Of a stretch of DNA of 64,000 bases, positions 12,265-24,200 are shown piece by piece (positions within the stretch are counted from its first letter, which is position 1; every line of letters starts with the position of its first letter). Made by a program: the position numbers and the translations under genes. Under the pieces are notes generated by a model. That model made no database searches and had not been told where the DNA came from. It saw nothing but the letters and a program-made list of their open reading frames with translations. This DNA is from Turritopsis dohrnii (lineage: Eukaryota; Cnidaria; Hydrozoa; Anthoathecata; Oceaniidae): NCBI GenBank assembly GCA_027922465.2, contig BQMF02000136.1:682001-746000 (forward strand), given 5' to 3'.

Positions 12265-12805
12265 TTATATATTTCCCCATAGGGCGAAACATATGTTAAA
12301 ACCGGCATTTTCCTTCTCCTTCTTCGTCTTCTCCGTTCACTTTTATAGCCGCGCTTCAAAATGGAATTTTCGCCTAGCCGCCAAAGTAGATAAGAAGGCT
12401 AGTCTACAGTCAAGTAGCACGCCATGTTTTTTCAGTCAGTGCAAATTGACTGTAGAAGATTTTTTTCCACTAGCTTTTAAAAATGATTCAAGAGAATTCA
12501 ACGTTAAATGATGGAAATAAATCGTTTTAGTTCAGTATTGTCTTAAAAGGTTTCGTAACTTTTGAAGAAACGTATAGAAAACAGAAAAATATTGTTTTGT
12601 TTTTGTTGATGACAAAAATGCTATGTATGATGATGATGATTGGTAATTAAATGCTTGGAACATTGAAGCTGTAATTTCTGTGCAAAGGCGAAAATTTCAT
12701 TATCAATACAGGCTGAAGATTTATTTTTATTCTACGTCCTGATATAATGTGAACTGAATGCACATAAATGATGTATACAGCTATTATAAAAGGAAACCTT
12801 TTATG
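12265..12805. repeat. Dispersed repeat, copy 2
   Basis: Direct-orientation copy of 4559-5130, shortened by small deletions. It starts TATATTTCCCCATAGGGCGAAA. The ORF at 12293-12511 lies inside the repeat and has no domain. Confidence 0.7.
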
Positions 12806-12812
12806 TGATGTT

Positions 12813-13712
12813 GCATATGCAATAAGAACGTCAGAAAACCAATTGCGTATAATATTTTAACAGACAAGATTGAGACAAAATAACTTGAAAGAATCTGGTC
12901 GAAAAATGTGCTTCCCTGGATAGTCATTTAATCTGACAACAGAAACATAATTTACTATGTATTAATTCCATGATCACCTATACTGTTTTGATACTGTATA
13001 TATATGATATTTTAGTAAAAATTAATATACTGTCAATTTTCCTTACACAAACAACAAACGTATTGTAAATCAAAGCACAATCCAACAAACAATCTGTAAA
13101 TTAAATCAAGCCAGAACACGACCGTCTACTTTCAGCTTTGTAGTGATTTGGTTACGGATGTGTAGTCTATTTTCACTACCGAAATCTGTTTTTTTCATTT
13201 GGGATTTACAATGGTCATTTTTATCAAATAAATAATAAATAATGGGTGTGCACATATATTTTTGAACAGAGATGTTTATTCTGAATTTAATTTTATAAAT
13301 TGTCACTTTAAGCCTATCTCTTTTTTGAAAATAACTCTTCTGTCCAAATTTCAAGTGCTAAATTGAAGTGCTTTTAAGTGCTTTTGATAGTTAAAAGTTT
13401 ATACATCTATATTTTATACATCTGATGATTGTGATATGCATGCAACTTTAAGTCATGTACTTTTATGTTTTTAAATTTTAAATAAATTAATAATTTACTT
13501 TGACTCTACCAACTGGTATTGAGTTCTTTGCCAATATCTGTCTTATGATTATAGTTACTTGCTTATAATTCTAACTCAAAGTATTCTTTTCTTCTTTTGT
13601 AAATCTGTATATAAATTTGATTGTAGTATAATGTTGTAAGATAGTTTTATCTGAGTAACAAAAAGCAAGTGCAAGTGTCTTCTGTTGAATAACATTGTTT
13701 TGTCGTGACTTT
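12813..13712. repeat. Duplicated block, copy 2
   Basis: Direct copy of 11086-11840 with extra inserted bases. It ends exactly where the hAT-like CAGTGCCGTAG end begins at 13714. Confidence 0.7.
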
Positions 13713-13713
13713 A

Positions 13714-14307
13714 CAGTGCCGTAGACACGAAATTTTTTTTAGGGCGCCTGATGTTTAGTATCAAAGGAGGCCCCACCAAAATTTATGGGATTTTATATCC
13801 TCTAGATTAGCTAAAACTGCATTTCTGAAAGTCAATTTTAAACAATAGGATATCCAAAATGACATGAAATTCTAGTATATTTTCAAGTTTCTAAGACTAT
13901 CTTTGTTATAAACTCTGCATATATCCCATTACATTTTTGATAAGTACTACGATGGATATTGAAACAAAAATAGTAGCAAATGCTTCATAGCGCGAAGTGT
14001 CCAAAGATGTTTTTTCTTGTGTTGTATTTGTCGATGAACTCATTCGCAACACCTTTTAAGTCCAGTTTATCAACAGCATCGTTGTGAATGTGAAGAACGA
14101 GTAAGTTACTTAGGCGGGAGTCTGTGGTGGTTGACCGGAGATATTGAAGACCTCATTTCTTATTTCAAGCGCTTGCATCACTCTCAGAAAGCATTACTGA
14201 ACCAAGTCGTCAAAATTGCTAAGCTCATCCTTGTAATGACTGCTACCAACGCCATTAGTGAACGATCATTCTCTGCATTAAAACGAGTGAAAACCTACAC
14301 ATCTTAA
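13714..14307 (+). mobile_element. hAT transposon relic
   Basis: It begins with a hAT-type terminus CAGTGCCGTAGACACG. Its last 180 bases (14128-14307) form an open frame ending in TAA that contains KLILVMTATNAISERSFSAL, close to the conserved C-terminal hAT dimerisation domain (known pattern: hydrophobic segment, then NAxSERxFS). The rest of the transposase (BED finger and most of the catalytic core) is absent, so this is an internally deleted copy. Confidence 0.75.
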
Positions 14308-14512
14308 TCGATCATTAAAAATTTAATAACATTTTTCCAAGACATTTTCCTTATTTTTATAAAAACCACTTTTCCAGTTTTCACAAAAATATACTATACG
14401 AAAGAGCTGGAATATGGCTTTCCATTGAAGTAAAAATTATTTCGAAATTCGGTATATTCATTAAAAAAAAACAGCATTAAAATTTCCGTTTCCAACACTA
14501 TGAAACACACTG
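14304..14512 (-). repeat. CAGTGTGTTTC terminal repeat, right copy
   Basis: Inverse partner of 4285-4500. It ends CACACTG followed by TA. It abuts the hAT relic. Confidence 0.6.
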
Positions 14513-15156
14513 TATATTCTTTTGGATTTTAAAAAGCCATCAGCCCGCTTTATCGGTTTATGTCGTTCACTAAATTACAAATTTTAAACGCCAATATATT
14601 GTCAAGCATGTTTTGATGTCTTATATTGTTATGATCTAATTGTTTGATGATGAGTATTGCTTAACTGTAAATTCGTAATGTGACAATTTGCGATAATTTT
14701 CATCAATTTATCACATCAGTTATAATTTCGGCGTTTGAAAATATCTCTGGAAAGGCTATTGTAAACGACCTAATTTGCTATGACCTCATCTCTATGTATA
14801 CATTCAATAAATGGATATACTAAGAAACTTGGCTAGGATTCTTTGTTTAAACAGAATTTTGGGAAGGGGGTATTGAGACACAAGTAAAAACAATTTATGT
14901 GAGTTTTCTTTACTCTTGGATGATTTCATGGGGAAAGGATCATTTCCAAACTCTGATCAAGATTTATAAGATATAATTTTAGGAAATGTAAACAGAATCT
15001 TAAGCAATGACTTAATTTGTTACTGACATAATTATCTATTATGCAAGCTACCTAATAAAGGAATTAATTAATTTTATATCTACTTAACTATAAATTGTAC
15101 CTTGAAAATATTTTGTTTTGTTTGGAAACAGAGAAAGATTTGGAAAATATTTTACC
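14513..15156 (+). other. Upstream region of the chitinase-like gene
   Basis: AT-rich sequence before the signal-peptide exon. No promoter motif can be assigned with confidence. A 5'-untranslated exon may lie here or further upstream but cannot be seen. Confidence 0.3.
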
Positions 15157-15211
15157 ATGATGAAGAAAAATCAGTGGTTATTTCTTTTAGGAATACTTGC
15201 TACTACTAACC
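15157..15211 (+). other. Exon 1: start codon and signal peptide
   Basis: Two adjacent ATG codons open a frame with a basic start (MMKKNQ) and a hydrophobic core (WLFLLGILATTN), a typical secretory signal. The exon ends at a GTATGT donor in phase 1. The next exon supplies two bases to make a Gln and leads straight into the first barrel, which supports both the start and the junction. Confidence 0.75.
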
Positions 15212-18200
15212 GTATGTAATTAATATTTTTCGATTGAATGAACAGATTCTAGGCGTAGAAAAACGACTTTAACAATTCCAAATAATAGGAAAACGAGTTG
15301 AAGGATGTAATCACCCCTATAATCGGAAAAAAGCATTTTTTTATTTCATAAAAAGATAAAGCTTTCATAGAGCTTTCTGGAAATGTATATATGATGCTAT
15401 AAAAATTTATTATTTGGTACAATATTTTGAATTTAGTGGTATTTCATTTGTTTACATTCACCATGTTTAAAGAACTATGATCTATTTTTATAGAAGACTT
15501 ATTAATTATTCATGTAAAGCAAATAACAGCTATTGTTTCTTTTGTAATGTTGTTTATTCAACCGATCGCAAAATGGAATTTCTTTGGAAGACGTTTTTTC
15601 GATAAATAATTTTGCGTTACTTATCTGTCTTTAAATACCTCCAAAACCCCCTACGATGGAGGAATCGTTACGTAGTTTTTTGCAATTGAAAGAATAGGTT
15701 TATAAGAACAAAACGTTACTACAATTTTTTCTTTAAGCGAAAATTCGCTCTGCGATGAAGGGAGAAAATCAAGAAAAGGCTATTCTTGTCTTTTCCTATA
15801 AAAGCCACCCTCCCTGATAAGTGGAAACAAGACATAAAGGAGAATATTTGTATTTGCTCGAGACAGGACGTACATCGTGAAGTATTTGTCACGAATTAAC
15901 TGTTTTTAGCGAAAATGCCCGTGTGACGACATCTACTTTCTGCGCTGTGCTTGGTTTCATAATCGTTCTCGGCGAAACGGTACGCCGGATGCGCAAAACT
16001 CCCGCTTGGGGAGAAACATACCCTTCGAACCAGTGCAGCACCGTATGTTCTCGAAGTATAAGAACCGCCGAAGCTTTACAGCGACTTTATTTTGTGTGTC
16101 GCCATTAATAGTATTCGTTTCGTCGTATCATGGGATCTTTATCCGTCCGTAGTCGTATTTTTAAGGTTCGTCTTCTTTGGTCTTTATCGTTGTCATCGTT
16201 TATGTATTTTGAATGTTTGTGTTAGTTAGGTTGCTTTCCTTGTACTCCGCCTTTGGTTCTCTTTTCGGAACTTGTTCGGTTGATTAGTCGAACGTACGTG
16301 CTTCGATTTTCACTGTACATTTGTTCCGGTATTGATTTTCTCGTCGTTTGTGGTGACGTCATGAAAGGAAACAGTTAAGTTGATTAGTGGGTTAAGTTTA
16401 CCTCACGTGTACGTTTCTATATCGCAGAGAATAAATAAAGCGTGTGTTTTCTCTTTTATAGCCTTCCATCGCTGTAATTATGCACATGCGCGATGCTCTC
16501 CCATTCTTATTGCCGGAACCGAAAAGAAACTTCTTTTCCGACTATTCTTCGAACTGTCGGAAAGGTCGCTTTTAACAAGTGTTTTTCGTAAATCTTTTAT
16601 TTCGTCAGAACTAGGACTTGTTTAGAAAAACAGTAGTAACGTTTTTTTAAATTAGTAAACATAGAAAACAACAACATAAAAATGTCGCAGAAAATATTTT
16701 TCAAAGGGTCCGTGGAGCTCCTAGAAATTAAGCCTTTTCAAAATGCTCTTATCCGCAATACCTTTTAAAAAAAATCTATTGAAAGTAAAATTATATACGT
16801 TAGATAGGGAATTTTATAAGTTTTTCAAAAATATATACTTTGTTCATGAAAAAATAACCACATCAACAGTTATGGACACAAAACTGAAATCATGCGGCAA
16901 GGGGTGATGACCGTCCTTAACAATTCCTATCAATCTCAATAAGATGAATCACTGGATCCATTTCAGTCGAATTTCATTAAATGGAAAAGAATGTTGAATG
17001 ACACGCTGCATTTATTTTCAAGACAATAAAATGTTTTTTAGAAATTCAAACAAATACTCCATACATTCTATGCCACCCCATCTTAAAATAGCTTCCATCG
17101 GCTGGAAAATAATCGTGAACTTTCAAGTCCAGAACTAGGGAAAATAAATGTGAAAATGTTATCTTTATTGCAGATTAAATCAAATCTGTTCGGTTACCTG
17201 AAACACTATCAGACCATGAACTGTCAATAAACCAGTGGTATTTCAATTAACATGGAAACGAAGATTTAATGCTCATAATATGTAACATTAGCTGATGACT
17301 TTGATTGTGTTTAAGGTTTCATTTGATTATAGAAAGCCTTCAGCATCAAATCGTTGGATACTGGGGACAAAATGGGGGAGTGAGCGAACGTCCCCTTCAG
17401 GACTATTGTACAAACTCGGCATATGATGTCATCATCATCGGTTTTGTTGTTAAGTTCATTGACCCTAGCAACAGTAAGTATACTTCCAGTTTGATTTACG
17501 ATTGAGTCACGTTTATACTATTCAGCCACAAATGGATCGCTGAGCAGGTCTGATCTGTTTCTAGACAACTATCCAGTTATAAACCTTTCGAAACATTGTG
17601 GATTTGCACCAAATAAAGATTACCCTAAACTTTTCCATTGTCCACCTGCTATTGAAGAGGGCATAAAGACCTGTCAAAAGAACAAGAAATTGGTCCAAAT
17701 TTCCCTTGGTGGACCTGTCTCTGATTATGCCTTATCCAATGATAAAAGGGACATTTTGGCATTTACAAGAAGAATTTGGGATCTATTTCTGGGAGGCAAC
17801 CAAGATTTAGCGTTAAGACCGTTTGGAAAGTAAGAGAACAATTTGACTCAAAAAATTCCTTAAGAATGATTATCCAAGATTGTATGCTACTATTTTAGGA
17901 CAATCTTAGACGGAGTAAATCTAGATATCAGGTCTGGAAAAAATGATGAGTTTTACTACATTTTTGCCCAAGAAATTCACAGACTCATGTTACTGGATGC
18001 ATCGAAAAAATACGTCATTACCATCTCATCTCACTGTATATATCCTGATGCAATAATGGATTCAACGTTACAAAAACATGGAGGACTCATCGATGCTGTT
18101 TATGTGCGATTTTATTCTAATCTTTGCCATCCTAGTAATGGGAAGTTTAATGAAACATTCCAAAAATGGATTCAGTTAGCAAGAGGCAACAGGAACATGA

Positions 18201-21200
18201 AAATTTATGTTGGCATATTAGCCAATCACAATATATCCCGGCAAAATCCGAAGCTATATATGTCCATACCGCAGGTTCAGTCATTATACCAGGTAAGTAT
18301 TCCTAATCTCTATAACAGATTATTCCATATAAGCGGTGCCATCGACAACTTTGTTGTATGTTATCTTTGAAATCTTCAACTCGGAAGAGATAGACGGATA
18401 TTGTTCGAATGATCACCAGCTTATCCTGAAGGAGTACTCAAATATGTGGCGTAACCAGTTCCACTTATTTCAGCTGCTGTAGCACACTGCACAACGTCAG
18501 CGAGTCTAAAAGTAACAGACGGACAAACAGCATCTGAATGTCTAAAAGTAACAGATGGACAAACAACATCTGAATGTCTAAAAGTAACAGATGGACAAAC
18601 AGCATCTGAATGTCTAAAAGTAACAGATGGACAAACAACATCTGAATGTCTAAAAGTAACAGATGGACAAACAGCATCTGAATGTCTAAAAGTAACAGAT
18701 GGACAAACAGCATCTGAATGTCTAAAAGTAACAGATGGACAAACAGCATCTGAATGTCTAAAAGTAACAGATGCACAAACAGCATCTGAATGTCTAAAAG
18801 TAACAGATGGACAAACAACATCTGAATGTCTAAAAGTAACAGATGGACAAACAGCATCTGAATGTCTAAAAGTAACAGATGGACAAACAGCATCTGAATG
18901 TCTAAAAGTAACAGATGGACAAACAACATCTGAATGTCTAAAAGTAACAGATGGACAAACAGCATCTGAATGTCTAAAAGTAACAGATGGACAAACAGCA
19001 TCTGAATGTCTAAAAGTAACAGATGGACAAACAACATCTGAATGTCTAAAAGTAACAGATGGACAAACAGCATCTGAATGTCTAAAAGTAACAGATGGAC
19101 AAACAACATCTGAATGTCTAAAAGTAACAGATGGACAAACAGCATCTGAATGTCTAAAAGTAACAGATGGACAAACAGCATCTGAATGTCTAAAAGTAAC
19201 AGATGGACAAACAGCATCTGAATGTCTAAAAGTAACAGATGCACAAACAGCATCTGAATGTCTAAAAGTAACAGATGGACAAACAACATCTGAATGTCTA
19301 AAAGTAACAGATGGACAAACAACATCTGAATGTCTAAAAGTAACAGATGGACAAACAGCATCTGAATGTCTAAAAGTAACAGATGGACAAACAACATCTG
19401 AATGTCTAAAAGTAACAGATGGACAAACAGCATCTGAATGTCTAAAAGTAACAGATGGACAAACAGCATCTGAATGTCTAAAAGTAACAGATGGACAAAC
19501 AGCATCTGAATGTCTAAAAGTAACAGATGCACAAACAGCATCTGAATGTCTAAAAGTAACAGATGGACAAACAACATCTGAATGTCTAAAAGTAACAGAT
19601 GGACAAACAGCATCTGAATGTCTAAAAGTAACAGATGGACAAACAGCATCTGAATGTCTAAAAGTAACAGATGGACAAACAACATCTGAATGTCTAAAAG
19701 TAACAGATGGACAAACAGCATCTGAATGTCTAAAAGTAACAGATGGACAAACAGCATCTGAATGTCTAAAAGTAACAGATGGACAAACAGCATCTGAATG
19801 TCTAAAAGTAACAGATGCACAAACAACATCTGAATGTCTAAAAGTAACAGATGGACAAACAGCATCTGAATGTCTAAATAAAGTCTTAAGGGTTCAGCGT
19901 ACGTTTCAAAAGTAAAAATTTTCTTTTTCAATTTTTTTTGACAAATGCAATCATTAGGTTATTATTACACTACATTTAAAGTTATAGCGAAAAATAATGC
20001 TTTTTGAGAAAGTTATGGGCATTTTTATTTATTCAACATTTCAAAGTTATGACAACCTTTAATACAATCTGTTCTATACTCAAAAGGCGATTAATTAAAT
20101 TAGCAGCTGACTTTGTGAATTTATTAAAGGCTGTCGTATTGTCGTTTATGTGATGAAAAATTATTAGTGTTCTTCCTTCTATGAGCTCCATCTTTCCAGC
20201 AAGTGGCTCATTTCCTTTAAAACTTTGCACAGCAGTAGATGAAAGCCTGTTAACGAAAAGTGTGCCCGCGATTTGAGAGAAAATTCCTGATTGACTCAAA
20301 ATCCGAGATTGTTTTCAACTATCCAATAGCGAAAAAGTATGGAAAAAACAAAAAACTGTTTTTCTCCTGAACAAAACCATTAATTGAGATTCGCGGGCAC
20401 ACTTTGTTTCCACTAATTGTGAGGAATCGCCAAAAACAAAAAAAAAATGTAAAAAACCTTTTTCTTCGGGAGTTGGAGCTCAAAGAAGTAAACAAAAGTC
20501 CGTATTTTTTATCGTTTTCGCAGACTAATTTCTTCCTTATTATTTATGTAAATATACCCTTTTATACACCGTTAGAAATAAAAATTATTGCTCTACACGA
20601 ACTCACGAAATATTTTTACTTAAAATGTAATGGTAAAAAGAAATAACGGAAAAAGTTATGCAATGCATATGTGAGTAAAAGGTAGGCTGAGCCCTTAAAG
20701 TCTCCAATAATTTTCGTTTTCACATACACGTTCAAAAACGTCCTTCATTTGTATGTACAGAAGATTGGTTATTTTGTTAGCTTTTAAAACTCCCGTCACA
20801 GATTTTGTTCACGAAGGTAGTAACTTCTCCACTAACATTATCCTGTTATGCTGTATATGCATCTACCGGTTTCAAACCAGCTAATCTTTACGGTCAAAAC
20901 CTTGTTAAATTTGTTTGGGAGGGTGAGGTTTTGGCCAAGTGATGTCTCGTTCTTCCAAACGCTTTTAACAGAGTTTTCACTGAGAAGTTTGATGGTTTGA
21001 AACCGGTAGATGCATACACTCTATGTTTATATATGTAGGCAACGATATCAGAGGAAGTATTTGGTGGTTTCATGATTTGGGATGCAGGATGGGATGAAGC
21101 AAATCAAATTGATCATCGAAGATATAGTGACCACGTAAAGGATATCATGACAAGTACTATCAAAAATCATTAGAGTCCTATTTAAGTTTTTCATTATTTC

Positions 21201-24200
21201 ATTGGAGTGTGTTCATTATGGATAATGGCTTCTCCATACAAACAAAACCTTATTACACAATAATTTGTTTACATTTTTTTAAGATCAACGTTACCTGGTC
21301 GTATCCTGGGGTCAAAACCGTGTGCACCAGGCAAATGCCACCGAAAGGGATCTGGTCGAATACTGTTCCTTGAGTCAATATGACATTATTGACATTAGTT
21401 TATTATACAACACTGGTAAGAGTGAAAAATACTAGAGAACACTAGCTCAGTTATTTTATTTGTGTGTAAATTGCCTGATTTAAAATTTTCATATGTCAAT
21501 TTACAGACGATCAGTTAACAATGGATTTATCAAAGAATTGTGGTTGGACACCAAATAATTGGAAAATCATTTTCTGTCATTTCCTCGAAAAAACCATATA
21601 CACCTGCCAACAAAACAAGAAGAAACTTTCCATTACACTTGGTGGTGTTGAAAGAAGAGACATGACAATCAGTTCAAAAGTTAAGGCAGAAAAGTTAGCT
21701 GCTGATATATGGAACATGTTCCTTGGAGGAAGTTCGACAACTAGACCATTCAATAAGTATGAAACAATTTTAATCGAACTTAACAGACATAGAACACTGT
21801 TGTTTTGTAACAAACTTTTCTCCTTTCAGTGCAATACTTGACGGATTAACAATATATTTATCATCTGCAACAAAGGACAACAGTCATTGGATTGATTTTG
21901 TTGTCAAACTTCGGCAGTTAATGAAAGCTGACCACAAAAAATCATACTTCATATCTATAATGACTGGTTGTGAGTACCCAGATAAACAACACCATACGTT
22001 CTACGAGAGCGTTGCATCATACATAGACAACATCTTTGTTTATCTTGATGGAACATCTTGTGACATGACTGGACCAGGACTTTTGAAAACTGTCAATCAA
22101 TGGTTATTGTTGGCGGAGAATGAAACAAGGCCAATGATTTATTTGAGATTGCCATCTTTGATATCAGTGAAGACCTACATCGATCCATCTGTGTTAAATG
22201 ATATGTACCATAAGGTTAGTAAGACTTGTCTTATTGTGTTGAAGTATTTGTACATTAGCAAAGCTATTGTAAGGTATAGGGGCTTTGCGAACCTGGGCAT
22301 TTATTTTTATTTTATTATTGATTTATTTAACGTTGGTCATAATAAAATAGATACAACAGTAGCTAATAAAAACCAACAATGATATCCTTTTAGGATTTAC
22401 AATAAGGACAAGTACAAAAATTAATAGGCAAATTTTTAACTCTATTTTTAAAAATATCTAAAGTTGTCGAGTCTTTTACGTCTTTTGGCAATCGGTCCCA
22501 GAGTAAACTTCCTACAAAGCTTACAGAATGTATTCCAAATTTAACAGTATTGGTTGGGGGTAAAACAAGTTCTTGCCCCCTTCTCAGCGAATAGCCTGAA
22601 CACTTTGGTACAAAAAGCTCTGACATAAAAGAAGGGTTCAGACCGTTGACGGATTTAAAAATTTCGTGTAAAAGTTTCTGAATGAAAGAGACGTGAAGGG
22701 TGACTCCCTTTGATAATGACAATAGAACTGATAGACTTGAATTAAGATTTTGATAAACTACAGAGAGAGCCCTGCGATGAACCCTGTTGATGTAGATGTT
22801 GCTGGCCTTATCGAAACGCATCCAAATTAATGGGCAATAGTGAAAATGAGAAAGAACATAGGCATTACATAAACATTTTGCAGTTTTAACTGAGATATAA
22901 GGTCGAATCCGTCAAGGATGAACTTCCTTGCAAGAATTACCAGTGGCAAAATTTAACAGTTGAAAATAAATGTACATCATCCACTTTATACTTCCTTCAT
23001 TCCTAATAAAGTCGAACTTTCATAAGACACTGAATCTTCTTTCTCTGTTGTTTTAGTACTTGAGAAACATCCAACGTTTTCGTGGATTTTATGTTTGGGA
23101 TGCTGGGTATGATGACCAAACTTCAATCAATGGGAAAACATATGGTCAAAATGTTGCAGAGATAATTGAAGTAACTAAACTTTCAGAATTTGAACGTAAG
23201 GAATTAATATGTTTTGATAAGTTCCAACAACATTTGATTTGTGTGTTTCAGGATATATTTCGATAATTGTTTATCGATAATTGTTTATAATTGTTGAGCT
23301 TAAAATAAATAAAGAAAAGTTTAAAAATGTACAGTAAACTGTAAAGATGAAATTCAGTCAAAAATTCAAAACATATACACTTTCTCTCTACTTACACTTA
23401 AATGAAATGCTATTTACAAACTTTAAAAATCAATATAGTGTGACAAAATTGAAAAAAGACAATAAAATCGATCATAGTTTTATTGTTAGAGTCCTTCTTC
23501 TGTGCAGTGTGTCCCATAGAATTTCGGTCTGCGATTTTAACAGCTCATAACTTTTCACACATATATCAGATTTCAGCAATTTTTACACCATTCGATAGGA
23601 TTTTATTCATAGATTTTAAAAATATACATTTTATTCTCCAAAACCTTTTAGTTTGGAAACAATTAAGAATTTTACCATGAAAAAATTCAATTATCTTCTT
23701 AATGGTTAATTAACACATCTTTCAATAACAGTTATCAAAGGTCATTATCAAAAACAATATCAAAGTCAAGTGACTATAAAACACAAGAGTCATTAAAAAC
23801 AAAACTTTAAGCTGTCTCAACATGTCCCCCGTTTCTCTTGACACAGCAATTTGCTGTTGCTGTCATAAAGAGTGGCAAATAAAATTTTGATTTTGTCTAA
23901 GATTATTTGCTGAGTCAACAATTTTACGTCTCAACACTGATAGACTCTGAATCTCAGCGGAGAAAAGTTTTTGTAGCAACTAAAGATTGCTCATATGATG
24001 TCAAAAAAGTTTGTAGAAGCCCCCGTGCTAAAATTTTTAACTTTCTGATGAGATTATAGTTTTAGTGTGCTCAATAACACCACGACATGTTCTTAATAAA
24101 CAAAAGAATAATCGCACGTGAAAACTTACTTTTATTAACTATTAAGGAGTTAAAGACCGTGACAGTTTAAAGAAATCCTTTTAACTACAAAGATGTTGGA

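Noticed and set aside
15923..16625. ORFs in intron 1 as a separate gene
   Set aside because: No domain, no homologous pattern and no splice support. The stretch is noted only for its different composition.
18505..19878. CRISPR-like array
   Set aside because: The units are contiguous and identical with no unique spacers, and the genome is eukaryotic.
18465..19931. 488-codon minus-strand ORF with a 12-residue repeat (LLLDIQMLFVH)
   Set aside because: It is the 36-bp minisatellite read in one of several open frames. The unit is a multiple of three and lies inside an intron of the opposite-strand gene.
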